DNA from: Larix kaempferi | Lineage: Eukaryota > Streptophyta > Pinopsida > Pinales > Pinaceae | DNA length: 64,000 nt | Direction of reading: 5' to 3' | NCBI GenBank assembly: GCA_027924585.1 | Contig: BSBM01000050.1 | Location: forward strand, 6,476,501 to 6,540,500 | Shown here: one piece after another, positions 22,608 to 35,238 of the stretch | Layout of the letters: the number at the start of each line of letters is the position of its first letter | Numbering within the stretch: the stretch's first letter is position 1 | The notes under the pieces: model-generated | Databases searched by the model: none | Told to the model about the DNA's origin: nothing | Seen by the model: only the letters and a program-made list of their open reading frames with translations | Program-made: the position numbers and the translations under genes

Positions 22608-23907
22608 TGTAATATTCCAGCTGATATTTTGTTGCCTTCTATAGTCTTTCTGATGTAGTTTCTTGCCTGTCTGAAGTCTTGTAACTCAATGCTATAGTAT
22701 AATATGAATGCATGTGTTGTACTATGATTGCATGATCATGCATCCAAGTACATGGGGTTTCCAAAACCCTAAATAACCCAAATATTCAAATATGCTATAA
22801 AATAGGGATAGAAATGATGCATGTACGTACCAATAAAATGTGCCAGGTATGTAGGTCAATATGATATAAGCATGCAAGCCATGCACCAAGAATCAACGGA
22901 GATATGAGATGATCTCTATCCAATAATTCACCCTTGTAATAAATGCGCCTCCTCTAGTTTTCTGAATGAGTAATGAGTGATCCAGATAGGTGAAACAACT
23001 TCAAGAAGGTGTGCACTAGAGTTAGAATCGCCCTCTGATCAGTATGGAAGTTGCATGCAAGCCATGCAACAACTCTAAGGCATAAAGTGTGGAGATCCTC
23101 AAGGAAAGTCGCCCATGCAAGAAAAGGCGCCCCTCTGATACTGGATTTGATGATAATTTGCTCCAGAAGCTGAATAAGAAGCCTATATTGAGTAACTAGG
23201 CTAATGATGGTGCTCTCGGAAGGATGGAAGCTGCATGTAGACTAAATAGTGGCTATCTGTCAAGATATGAAGATATCCTCCTTGTCCAAGTCGCCCATGC
23301 AAGAATGGCGAGTCCTCTTGATCCAATGTGGCTTGAATCCTGAAGAATGATGAAGAATGATGTATAGGATAGAAGTAATGTTGAACCTGTATGATCCAAC
23401 CCTGAAAGTGACTAGGGCAGATAGATTCTGTTGTCGAAATACACTTGATGGTTGAGTAGTGTGCCCTCAACCCTAACTTGGCTCTTTGAGCTCTCCAAAT
23501 CGAATTCAAAAATCAATAATCAATAAGTAGACCTAATCATTCACTTTATCCTTCTTTTATAACTTTGACACTGCATGCCCTAACTTTTGCATGCCTAGGT
23601 TGCTTTTCTCTTCTATTTTTCAGTTGACTTGCATGCATTGCTTTCTGTGTGCATGTAGGCTTAATTAAGGTGTTTTTGTGCATGCATCATGAAATATGGC
23701 CCGCATGTAATGCATGCAGGTGGCCCCTAGTTACCGTGGCCCTCTTTTATCTACTGATGATCTAATAACCATGATTAAGATCTTCTTTTGGTCTGAATGG
23801 TATCAATCCTTAGTCAATTCCTTGAATGTCAGTACCCGCTCGAACCTATGGGAATTAGATAGTTTAGCGGGATGGTCCCCTATGCTTAAGCATAAGAGGA
23901 CATTACA
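22608..23907 (-). repeat. 3' LTR of Gypsy element
   Basis: It is 1,300 bp long and matches 31273-32578 throughout. It is rich in GCATGC-type motifs and contains several GCCCATGCAAGAA segments. It has no coding region. Confidence 0.95.
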
Positions 23908-23912
23908 GTCCT

Positions 23913-26900
23913 TCACGCTCGAAATTGCTTGTCCTCAAGCAAATGTAATGCTGGGTGCTGCAGTACTTGTTCTCCTTCCCAAGTGGCCTCTTCTATTGGT
24001 AATTCTTTCCATTGAACCAAGTATTCTTGAATGATCCTGTTCCTTAATTTTCTTTCCCGAATTTCCAGGATTCGTTATGGAGCCAAAATCAGTTGCCCCT
24101 CATCATCAAGGGGGGGTAGCTCTGATGAAGTAACAATCTGTTGACCTACTGCTTTTCTTGAGGTTAGACACATGGAATACATTATGAATCTTGCTTTCTT
24201 GTGGTTACTCGTGCTCATATGCTACCTCTCCCACTTTTCGGATTATCTTATAAGGACCATAAAAGCGAGGCTTTAGTTTCTCTGCTCCTTTCTTTTTAAG
24301 GGATGATTGTCTGTAAGGATGTAGACGTAAGTATACCAAATCCCCTACCCCAAAATTCCGCTCATCCTGTGTCTATCGACATATATCTTTTGCTGATTCT
24401 GGGCAGCCTGTATGCTTTCTTTGAGTATCTTGACTTTCTTGAATCCACTCCTTGGCTTTAGGAGCCCCGCTTTCACCAAATATCAAGTCCGCAAAAGATA
24501 AGGCATCATAACCATACAATGCTTTAAAAGGAGTCATACCGATGGACATATGGTGTGTAGTATTGTAGAAGTGCTCTCCTAGGTTTAGCCATTTAATCCA
24601 TGTCCTCTGCTATCCTGCTACATAGTTCCTCAAGTATCCCTCAATCCACTTGTTAACTATCTCTGTCTGTCCGTCGCTCTGAGGATGATAACTTGTGCTC
24701 ATACCCAATTCTGTCCCAACCAACCTAAAAAGATCCTGCTAGAATGCTCCTGTGAACTTACTGCCCCTATCACTGACAATGGTCTTAGGTAACCCGTGCA
24801 ACCTGAATACCTCTCTAATAAACAACTCTTCTACATGTGCGGTTGAATAGTCGGAAGGGATGGAAAATAAATGAGTGAACTTAGTCAACCTGTCAACCAC
24901 TACGTACAAACAGTTTCTACCTTGTATCTTGGGCAACCCTATAATAAATTCCATTGAAACACTTTCCCATTTTTGCTCGGGAATGGGTAATGGCTGAAGT
25001 AGACCTGCTGGATGAGTATGCTCTATCTTATTCTGTTGGCACACACTGCATTCCCTCACATGCTGCATTACATCGTTTTTGAGGTCCTTCCATGAGAACG
25101 TCTCTCTAATCTGCCTGTAAGTCTTAAGGAACCCCTGGTGTTCTGCTAAAGGTGAGTCATGAGAAGCTTGTAGAATCTTTTTCTTAAGTGTGAATTCAAC
25201 CACTAAGTCGATCTTGTTGTTATAGTAGTCATCTATCACTCTGTACTTGTTATCTTGTATCTGTCCATCCAATATTTCGCAAGGAAACTTATCTTTGGAG
25301 TATTCGACCAAAAGATGAGATCTCCAATTCGAGGAAATGCTCATAAGAGATAAAGTGGCTGGTCGTCTAGAAAGTGCATCTGCTACCACATTGTTTTTCC
25401 CCTTTATGTATTCAATCTCGAAGTCATAAGCTTGGATCTTACTCACCCATTTTTGTTGCCTCTCATTCAATTCTTTCTGGTGCAAGAAGTACTTTAAGCT
25501 GTTATGATCTATCTTAATCTTAAATCTGCCACCCACTAAGTATTGTCTGAACTTGGTTAGAGCATGGAGAATGGCTAACATTTCCTTGTCATATATTGAG
25601 TAGTGGCACTCATAGTCCTTACATTTTCTGCTCTTGAATGCAATAGGGTGATTATTCTGCATCAATACTGCTCCAATACCCTCTCTTGAAGCATCACATT
25701 CTAATATGAATGGCTCTGTAAAATCTGGTAGGGCTAGTACGGGGCATGAACTCATTACCTTCTTCATTTTCTCAAATGTCTGTTGTGTTGCCTCTGACTA
25801 ACTGAATGTCCCTTTCTTTGTAAGATCTGTAAGTGGAGCTGTCATGTGTGAGAACCTACTAACATACCTCCTGTAGTAAGTGGAAAGGCCCCAAAATCCT
25901 TTCAAATCTGTCACAGTTTTAGGTGTAGGCCAATCCAGTATGGCTTTAATCTTTTCTAAGTGCACCTGTACCCCATTTGCTCCTATCACGTGTCCCAAAT
26001 ATAACCTCTTGCATACCGAACTCACATTGGACATCTTTGCATATAGTGACTGTTCTTATAGAATTCCAAGTACTTCATCAAGGTGCTTTAAATGATCTTC
26101 CCAAGTCTTATTGTAAATCAATATATCGTCAAAGAATACTAGAAGATACTTACATAATTGAGCCTTGAAGGTGTGATTCATACATGACTGGAAAGTAGCC
26201 AGAGCATTAGTGAGCCCAAATGGCATCGCCAGAAACTCATAGTGTACGTAGTGGCAATGGAAGGCGGTCTTTGGAACATCCTGTTCCCTAACCCGTATCT
26301 GATGGTACCTTGATCGGAGGTCAATTTTGGAGAAGTATTTTGCCCCCTGTAATTCATTGATCAATTCATCTATTCTTGGGATTGTATACCTGTTCTTAAT
26401 TGTTTTCTTGTTAAGATCCCTATAATCAATGCACATGCGCAAGGTCCCATCCTTCTTTTTTACTAATACCACCAAGGATGCGAATGGACTGGAGTTGGGT
26501 CTTATGTAACCCAATTTGAGCAACTCTTTGATTGTAGTTTCAATTTCATCTTTATATCTTTTGGGGTGTCGGTAAGGGGTAGTAATGACTGCTTGGGTCC
26601 CCTCCTCCAACTCAATAATGTGCTCAAATCCTTGATCCGGTGGCCTACTTGAAGTAAGATCTCTGAATACTTTCTCATGCTTCTGTAATAGTGCCTGTAT
26701 GTCTACTGGATGTTGTGTGGCGCTATCTGGTGGCTTCCTGAATGTAACCAAGCACTCGACTTCCCACTCTATGTCTCCTTGTCGGAGCACAACCTCCATC
26801 CTGTGTGATGATACTGCTCTAGGAGGGTAGGTATGCATACCTCGCAAAACCACTCTTTGTCCGTTTGTTCCCTGAAATTCCATCTCCATGGTCTGGCAGT

Positions 26901-27734
26901 TCGTAGAATACTTTCCAATGGAATAAAGCCACTGAACTCCCAACACCACATTCGTGTCGGGCACATCAACCACATAAAATGAATCTGTCATTGTATAGTT
27001 TCCTAGAGTCACGTTCAATTTTGGAATCCAATGAGTGCACTCCATGCTGTGGTTGCCTGCTATGGCCACTGTAAATCCATCAAATTTATCAGTCTGGACA
27101 CCTCTCCGTTTTATCCATGTAGCATCAATAAGGTTGTGGGATGCCCCACCATCAATCAACACTCCAACCCTGTTACCTTGTATGACCCCTCTTATCCTGA
27201 GAGTGAGGAATCTAGGAACTCCAAATAATGTAGCAATGACACCTCCCTTTATATCCTTTGAAAACTGCTCCTCCTCCGTTGTGTGAAGTGCCTCTCCCTG
27301 TACCTGATCCTGATCATCCTCATCCTCTCCACTGTCGGAGTATACCTCTATGTAGTGAGCTTTTCCCTTTCCGGAACACCTGTGGCCTAGTACTCATGGC
27401 TCCTAACAACTAAAACATAATTTCTTTCTTCTGAGTTCTTGGCAGGTATCATTATTCATCCACTCTCTTTTGGACCATTCTTTTTGTAAAGGTCTCTGTT
27501 CCTTATCTTTAATAGGCAAATTTGTCTTAGGAATAAACTTGTTTTTAGGAATGGAATCCTGTAAGTCTCTGGTACGATTGATGGCATCATGCAATGTAGT
27601 GGGTCTATAAGCCTTAACCCATCCACGTAAGGGTTCAGTGAGAGCCTCAATAAACAACATAACTAACCCGCTCTCTAAAATATCTATCACCATAACTGCT
27701 ATCCTTTGAAATTTTGATATGAAAGCTTCGACAC
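23913..27734 (-). pseudogene. Gypsy gag end and pol with chromodomain
   Basis: Minus-strand order: Gag C-terminus with zinc knuckle CFSC...GHRC (about 27370-27425, containing two stops); protease LIDGGASHNLID (about 27125-27160); RT with catalytic FFDD (VFFDDILIYNK, about 26105-26140); RNase H (ILECDASREGIGAVLMQ, about 25650-25720); integrase zinc finger (HQGFLKTYRQ...CSVCQQ); integrase core; and a C-terminal chromodomain (YLVQWKELPIEEATWE, about 23980-24030). The first catalytic Asp of integrase is replaced by Glu (SMEFIIG, codon 24949-24951); the second Asp (SDRGSKF) and the Glu (DGQTE) are present. Stops occur near 26056, 25798, 24739 and further downstream. The TGA at 23913-23915 ends the frame beside the LTR. 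Confidence 0.92.
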
Positions 27735-30332
27735 TGTTACCCCTCCATCTGCATGGGTGGTCACTTGAAGATTTTATGGTTTGCTATGAGGTTTTGTTTA
27801 GCATTCTGGTCATTTTCCATCTCCTGGCAGCATCAACATTTAGTCCGGGACATGCTTTTAGCAACAAGGGGGCTTAAAAAACTGTTGAATTTTCAATATA
27901 CATGAGGTTTCCTGAGTTCACAGTCATCAAAGATTAAGTCTTATAAAGAGAAGTCATGCGATAAAATAAAAAAATCTGGTTGCTTCCATAGGCTTCTTGG
28001 TTGAGCAGACTTGGGTCAAGGTATGGATTATTGAGAAAGATGTAGAGTCCTTTCGCTTACAAAAGAAACTCTTAGGTCAAGAGGAAATAGTGCATAGAAG
28101 GATATCATAGATGTGAGTAAAGAGGATTCCAACAAATTCCTTGAAATTGGGCGGCAAGAATTGAAAGATATTATGGCTATCATTAACAAGAATTCTAATT
28201 AGCCCTTTGCTGATACAAATGATGCATCTTCTTCTAAAATTGCCTATGAAGATAAATCTTCTTCCTAAATTACTTGTGAAGTGCACAATGCAAGTCATAC
28301 GAGAGATATTGATACATAATTGGAGCATAGCGCTTCTCGCTCATCCCTAGAAGTTCATGCTAATCCTAACCATCAAACTTTAAACACAGAGGAATGAACC
28401 CATTAGATCCCAACTCCAATGCACATTTCTGCAGCAGTTAAAGTATATTCAGATTCTGTTGTGAAAGATACAACTGAGCTACTGAGGAAAGCGACAACAT
28501 GCTTAGCGACATGCTCTCTCAACGACAGTTGTGAGCTGTGATTTTATGTTTTGATTCTTGGTGATCTCCAATCTCATTTCCAAAATCACAATCTAAGAGA
28601 GAGTCCATCCAATGATTGCCGCCCTACCCAGTTCAAAAGAAATTTGGATGATGCCAGCTGTTCATATCTCATGCACTTATAATCCTTATCTCATAATCGA
28701 AGATTACGAGAGACAAATGAAAATCGCGTTTTTGTGATGGAGCCGCCACTGTTAGGAGGTTGGCAGATTGCTCCACGAATATCCTTATGCGTTGCTGCAA
28801 TTCCTGCGTGAAGACCAAAGAAATCCGTAAACTCATGATGGATCATAAGCTCCTATCCTCCACTACACACCAAGCTGTAAAGCATCAATTTCCTTTGGCA
28901 GCCGATAACAGGAAGGAGGTCCATTGTTAAGCAACCACTTGGCTGTATCTTCGTTGCCACCGGAAGTGTTAGGGAAATGCCTGCCCACCTTTTTGTCACT
29001 TTTTTTTTGTCTTGATTGGCAGCTGTGTGCTCGGAGTTCCATTTCAAAAAAAAAATCAAACTTTGGATAAAGTCGAATGTTTGGGCATTTTTGGTGACGT
29101 GGTAGCATGGAGCAGTTAGTCAGTGGAATATATGGAATTCGTGCCAGCACAAGTGGCGGCCAGATTGATAAAGCTATCCTGTACGTGGCAAAGACTGTTT
29201 GAGAGTTAGTTTTTGGCATTTGAAGCTAATTCGAGTCTTTCTCTTGCATGATATCCAGTTAAAATTCGAGTTGGCATGCTTAACTCCTTGTTGATTCTGG
29301 CAGCAATAACTCTGAGTCTGGATTGGGCGTATTTTCTGTATTAAATATGGCAGATTTACGGCTTGAAAACTGCTCTGTTAGATATGACGATCTCTTTGGC
29401 TGTGTATAAGATCTAGAGTTAAACACTGAGTTATCTCTTGCAAGTGACAGTTCATTCACACGAATGCTTCACTTCTCTTGCATCCTTGCAAGCCCTAATC
29501 AGGATGACCTATTGTATCTTATGCTCTATTTAAAGTTTAAACTAAGAGGTTTTCATTTGTAAGGGTGGAAAAAGTTGGGAGGATTTTTCCCATTTGAGCT
29601 TAATTGAAAATTCATTGGAAGGGTTTTGAATGGATATGTATTGGAGCATTATTTTGATGTGTGGCGGAATGTTGTGGAGCTTCAATGACTGTGAACGTTT
29701 TTAGAAGTTAGTTTTTCCTTTCTATGTTTGCGTAGGGGGCCATAGATGGGTGCTGCCACCACGCTGGAAGGTGAAATTTCTTAGCAGTTGCTAGCCTTTT
29801 CCCTTTGTAAGCATGTATACACGAGCATCGATTTTTGCATTTAATCTAGTTTGATTGTGTAATTTTGATCTTTTTTGTGCATAGCGCATCTCCCGCAATT
29901 AGAAGGAGGAAGTAAATCTAGTAGTCGTAACTCGATTGAGCAGGGTTTGCTCAATCATGCGATCTCTCCCCCTCAGTCACATATGACACATTGCCCTCTT
30001 GAATTCTCTTTTGATTCCATTCTCCCCTCCTGATGTACTATCATTGGTCTTTGCTTGAGGAATGATCTTTCCCTCCTTCCCATCACTTATTTAAATTACC
30101 TTTCATACTACGACCGTTTCTCTAAGGCAGCCTCTTCAGTTCACCTCACCCTTCATTGCACCTGCCGTAGTGATCCTACCTTAGGGATGCCCCCCTTGAG
30201 TTGGAGAAGATCCAACCTAAACCGAGGAAGAGATGAGCATGGTGACAGTGGCTTCTCTTTTCACAGTTGCCATCGGGCTGATGTGCCTACTTTTGGGCTT
30301 TAGCACACGCATGCCAATCTCAAGTGGCAACA
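27735..30332 (+). mobile_element. Solo LTR, TGTTACC family, copy 2, with foreign insert
   Basis: This 2,598-bp block begins TGTTACCCCTCC and ends AGTGGCAACA. It interrupts Gypsy gag: removing it brings LKKTSS (right) and VEAFISKFQ (left) together in one frame. The 5-bp flanks gacac and gggac match only in part. Its last 200 bp match copies 1 and 3. It is over 1 kb longer than copy 1. The extra part, about 27900-28870, holds a degenerate plus-strand reading (DVSKEDSNKFLEIGRQELKD, about 28111-28170) that I do not recognise, and a repeat shared with the ABC1K fragment. Confidence 0.82.
28715..28865 (+). repeat. Repeat shared with the ABC1K-fragment locus
   Basis: This stretch matches the reverse complement of about 16140-16300. 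Both contain the small reading MEPPLLGG followed by PRI and ending AAIPA before a stop. The surrounding sequences differ, so it is a dispersed repeat or part of a common captured unit. Confidence 0.7.
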
Positions 30333-30337
30333 GGGAC

Positions 30338-31216
30338 TACTTGTCTTCTTGAGTTGTGCTAGCTCTCTGAAATGTACCTCAGGGTCTTTCCTGTTAAAGC
30401 GCTTGATGAGCCTTTGTGTAAAATCAATATAAGAAGTGATGGTGTTGTGACCCAATGTCACTAGCCCATGGTACCACCACTCATGGGCTTCCCCGTCCAA
30501 ATGCAAGGTAGCTAGCATAATGGCATCCGTCTCCATCATGGGGTTAAGTTGGAAGTAAGTGTCCAACTTTTGTACCCATATCCGTGCTGGGCCACTCCGG
30601 GTCCCATCAAAAGTAGGAATAGTCAGCTTCCCTACTGTGCACTGTAACTCATAGTTCTGTTTGAAAGCCCTGTTATAGACTCTCGACCTATTCTTACTCT
30701 TAAAATGACAAAAATCCTTAAAGGACATGGTTGACTGGAAATCCTCTCCCAATGCTCTGTACTCCCATAAATATACCCCCATTGGTTCTTCTGGCTCTAC
30801 CTGTACTATCGACACTATTGTCTGACTATCCAAGAACTGTGGCATGGTAGGTATGGAGGACCTATTGTAGAGATGAGGGTGACTCTGCATATTAGTATGT
30901 AAATGCTCTCCACTACTACTTGTGGATATGCGGTTACTGTTGGGAAATTGGGGATTGTCTGGGATGGGCCTTGATTTATCTACCAATTTAGGTAGTCAAC
31001 ATTTCTTTATGTCCTGTAGTGAGTTCCTTCAAAGTGGAGATTGGTGAAAGCCATTTTATCATCATCTGCCATTGTTTCTTTACCCTTACCTTTTCCAAAC
31101 CGAGTCTCTGTGTCTTCCAATTCTATATCCTCTAACTCCTCCTCTTCTTCCCTTCTTCCACTGTTCCTGAACCTATGCCTTCTGTAAGTAATATTGTGTG
31201 GGTCCTCTGTATTCAT
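30338..31216 (-). pseudogene. Gypsy gag, N-terminal part
   Basis: The frame begins at an ATG at 31216 with an acidic N-terminus (REEEEELEDIELEDTE). A frameshift near 31000 precedes the retrotransposon Gag domain (IPTFDGTRSGPARIWVQKLD, YFQLNPMMETDA, HLDGEAHEWWYHGL, RLIKRFNRKDPEVHFRELAQL). The domain is cut at LKKTSS by the solo LTR at 27735-30332 and resumes at 27734. Confidence 0.88.
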
Positions 31217-31259
31217 TTATTGTTCACACCTGCATGCTCCCACAGCTAGTGAGGAACAT

Positions 31260-31271
31260 GCTTTGATACCA
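31260..31271 (-). promoter_or_regulatory. Primer binding site of Gypsy element
   Basis: The minus strand reads TGGTATCAAAGC one base after the 5' LTR end. It differs by one base from the TGGTATCAGAGC of the Copia elements here. The one-base gap is common in LTR elements. Confidence 0.75.
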
Positions 31272-31272
31272 C

Positions 31273-32578
31273 TGTAATATTCCAACTGATATTTTGTTGC
31301 CTTTTATAGTCTTTCTGATGTAGTTTCTTGCTTGTCTGAAGTCTTGTAACTCAATTCTATAGTAACTTATGAATGCATGCGTTGTACTATGATTGCATGA
31401 TCATGCATGCAAGTGCATGGGGTTGCCAAAACCCTAAATAACCCAAATATTCAAATATGCTATAAAATAGGGATAGAAATTTTGCATGTACATACCAATA
31501 ACATGTGCAAGATATGTAGGTCAATATGAGATAAGCATGCAAGCCATGCACCAAGAATCAACTGAGATATGAGATGATCTGTATCCAATAATTCGCCCTT
31601 GTAATAAATGCTCCTCCTCTAGTCTTCTGAATGAGTAATGAGTGATCCAGATAGGTGAAACCACTCCAAGAAGGTGTGCACTAGGGTTAGAATGCCCCTC
31701 TGATAAGTATGGAAGCTGCATGCAAGCCATGCAACAACTGTAAGGCATAAAGCGTGGAGATCCTCAAGGAAAGTCGCCCATGCAAGAAAGGGCGCCTCTC
31801 TAATACTGGATTTGATGATAACTTGCTCCATAAGCTGAATAAGAAGCCTGTATTTAGTAACTAGGATAATGATGGTGCTCTCGGAAGGATGGAAGCTGCA
31901 TGAAGACTAAATAGTGGCTTCCTGTCAAGATATTAAGATATGCTCCTTGTCCAAGTCGCCCATGCAAGAATGGCGAGTCCTCTTGATCCAATATTTGGCT
32001 TGAATCCTGAAGAATGTTGAAGAATGATGTATACGATAGAAGTAATGTTGAACCTCTATGATCCAACCCTGAAAGTGATCAGGGCAGATAGATTCTGCTG
32101 CCGAAATACACTTGATGGTTGAATAGTGTGGCCTCAACCTTAACTTGGCTCTCTGAGCTCTCCAAATCGAATTCACAAATCAATAATCAATATGTATACC
32201 TAATCAATCATTCACTTTATCCTTATTTTATAACTTTGACACTGCATGCCCTAACTTTTGCATTCCTAGGTCGCTTTTCTCTTCTATTTTTCAGTTGACT
32301 TGCATGCATTGCTTTCTATGTGCATGTAGGCTTAATTAAAATGTTTCTATGAATGCATCATGAAATATGGCCCGCATGTAATGCATGCAGGTGGCCCATA
32401 GTTCCCGTGGCCCTCTTTTATCTATTGATGATCTAATAACCATGATTAAGATATTCTTTTGGTCTGAATGGTATCAATCCTTAGTCAATTCCCTGAATGT
32501 CAGTACCCTCTCGAACCTATGGGAATTAGATAGGTTAGGGGGATGGTCCCCTGTGCTTAAGCAGAAGAGGACATTACA
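31273..32578 (-). repeat. 5' LTR of Gypsy element
   Basis: It is 1,306 bp long, pairs with 22608-23907, and is followed by the target duplication ctccc. Confidence 0.95.
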
Positions 32579-33581
32579 CTCCCTTAACACAATGTCCTTT
32601 GACCCCCCTTACGTGTAAAAGGGGTGGGAGGGTGTGTTAAGGGAGGACTCGATTATGGAATCGAGTCCTCTCTTCACATCCCCACCCTCTTTAATGTAAG
32701 CCCCCCCACCCCTTTTAATGGAGGCATGCTATATATATTTTTAATTTTCACTTTTTAAATTTTAATGTTTTTAAATTTTTTACTTTTTAAACTCTTTTTA
32801 ATTTTAATTTAGTTCTTTAATTTTTTTTTAATAAAATTTTCATGTTTTTAAATTTTGTTTAATTTTTAATATATTTTTAACTTTTTAAATGTTAATGTTT
32901 TCTAATTTTTTGTTTTTAAATTCTTCATCATTTTAATTTTATTCTTTAAAAAATATCAATTTTTTAATTTTGTTTAATTTTTAATGGATTTTGTTTTTTT
33001 CTTTCTTTTAATTTGCTCTATTTTTGAATTATTATATCTGATTATTATTATTATTTTTTATTTTTTATTTTTTTAATATTTTAGTCAGATTAGTCTTTTT
33101 TAGTGTTTTTATTTTATTTTAATTTTAATATTTTTTTTAAGACAAGGTGTTGAAATGCCTAGAATTTAACCCCACGGAAGAAAGGGTTTCTATTGGTAAC
33201 ACCCTTTTTTGTTTCAGGGGTTGATTTTGGCATTTTCGTTGCAACGTCGCCTGCTGTTAAGGGAATGGTTTCAAAAAAGTTGTAATTTCATCATCGGGAA
33301 AAAAATGGGGGTGCCATGATAACATCACTTTTCCAGTTGGAGGTTTATTGAGGGTTTTGAATGCAATGACACCATATGGTCTCAAACAATATGTAATTTT
33401 AGCCTCTAAAAGGGGGGGGTGCTACCGGTAGCACCTTTTTTTGATTCGGGGTCGATTTATGGTTTTGATTGGAATGGCAGTGGTTGAGGTTTAAAAAAAC
33501 TTGTAATAACTTGTAATTTTAACCTTGAAAAAGAAAAGATTTCTATCGGTAGCAACAATATTTGATTCGGGGGTTGTTTTT

Positions 33582-35153
33582 TGTAATATTCCAACTTCAA
33601 TCTGATATCAAATCACCCTACTGCTGGTTTAGTTCTGCTTGATCTGATTGGTAACTTGTTGGTTTGTAGACAACGTTTGAGAGAGTAATTATTGCTTAAT
33701 GTTGCTTGCCTTTCTCCCAATCAATTAATATCACACATGAGCCCAATAACAACCAGATTGAGAATAATAATTGTTCCCCAAATATTCAATGACTGTTATG
33801 CAACATAAGAATAATAAAACTGACCTCACATAGTGCTGAAAGTGGACTATTGATGCAATGACAGCTGCTGCAATTAATTGAAATATTGGTGAAGTTTGGG
33901 ACAGCACCGTGCATGAGATGAATACCCAACAATGGACACACGCCCAGCTCCACTAAATCACTCTCAGATTTAAAGCATGCAGCCCTCAAGTGAAGCACTT
34001 GGAATCTTGGTGGAGAATAGATGCAAGAAGCAAGTCATGCACTGTATATTAATCAAGTTATGAAGCAGCTCCTTCAAGATAATTCACCCATGCAACAGCT
34101 ACGTCCTCCTTGATGATAAATGAATAATAATTGTTCCAAATGGATGATATAGGCTCCAGGAATCAACAATAAGGCTTATAGTAGCCTTCCTGACAAGATG
34201 GAAGAAGCATGTAGGCCATGCATCAACATTATGTCAATATATGAACTTGGAACTCTGTGAACTATTCGCCCATGCAAGAAAGGCATCTTCCTTTGATGAT
34301 AGATCCAGAATAATGGCTTTAGAAGAGTAGTACTAGGTCTGAGAAGTAGCCAATTGTCTTAGAATAGTTGGCTTAGTAAGGTATAGAAGACATGTGGCCC
34401 ATGCACTGCATCTAGGTCAAGATATGAACTTGGATATTTGTGAACAATTTGCCCATGCAAGAGAGGCGTCTTCCTTTGATTGATAGATCTCGAATAATGG
34501 CTACTGCAGAGAAATAATGGCTTGGAGATCTATAATATGATGAAGAATGTTTCGCCCCCTGAAAGGAGATAGTAATACTGCTTCCAATGCTAAGGATAAT
34601 GCGCCCTGAGAATATCAATGATGCGCCCTCAGAAGCTTGAATCCCTGTAAATCTGATGAATACTATGTAATCTGTGAAGCACTATGATAGATCATGATGA
34701 TCTATTGCCGGAAGTGATTAGGGCAGATAGATTTCGCTGCCGAAATACACTTGTTGGTTAAGGAATGCGCCCTCAACCCCATATTTGCTCTCAGATCTCT
34801 CAACACAAATCTCAATGATGAATAATAACAATTCCATGCCCTGAAAGTCGAGTTTCCTTCCTTTTATCTTTTTTTTTTACTGCATGCAACTCACTTTTGC
34901 ATGCCGCAACTTAAATGATGCATGCTACATGCAATTTGATTTATGGCTTGTATGTCATGTATGCGACCTGATTCTCACTCAGGTGGTCCTCTTTTATCTA
35001 GTGATGACTTAATATCACTGCTCAAGTTTTCTTTTATCCCGAGTGGCATCAGTCATCAGTTAATTCCCTGTTGATCAGTGCTTGCTCGAACCTATGGGAA
35101 TTAAATAGGTTAGCGTGATGGTTCCTGGTGCCTAAGCAGAAGGGGACATTACA
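33582..35153. mobile_element. Solo Gypsy-type LTR in right fold-back arm
   Basis: This 1,572-bp sequence has the same ends as the Gypsy LTRs (TGTAATATTCCAAC...GGGGACATTACA) and similar internal blocks, but differs enough to be another subfamily. It is flanked by ttttt on both sides (33577-33581 and 35154-35158). Removing it restores the fold-back arm. Confidence 0.88.
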
Positions 35154-35238
35154 TTTTTGGTGTTTTTGATAATATGAGTTTTTATGGCTAGAGTTCTTGT
35201 TTTGAGTATAAAGTTTTCGTCAAGTTGTATAATGTGTT

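Larger units (their letters stand above)
22608..32578 (-). mobile_element. Gypsy chromovirus element
   Basis: LTRs lie at 22608-23907 and 31273-32578, with TGTAATATTCC...GGACATTACA ends, flanked by a perfect 5-bp target duplication ctccc (22603-22607 and 32579-32583). Coding runs on the minus strand: gag beside the right LTR, then protease, RT, RNase H, integrase and a chromodomain. A solo LTR (27735-30332) splits gag. The element entered the centre of the fold-back structure. Stops and frameshifts are common, so it is an old, inactive copy. Confidence 0.96.
20688..35238. mobile_element. Fold-back element with about 1-kb arms, interrupted by three insertions
   Basis: The left arm (20688-22607) and right arm (32584-33581 plus 35159-35238) are reverse complements once insertions are removed. 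Examples: TAACACATTATACAACTTGA at the left tip against TCAAGTTGTATAATGTGTTA at the right tip; GGTGCTACCGG segments; AAAATGCCAAAATCAACCC against GGGTTGATTTTGGCATTTT; AT-rich inner arms; and a core around AGGACTCGAT...ATCGAGTCCT. Each arm is roughly 1 kb. A flanking trinucleotide tgt sits outside both tips. It has no coding region. The insertions are a hAT-like MITE (left arm), a Gypsy element (core) and a solo LTR (right arm). Confidence 0.8.
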
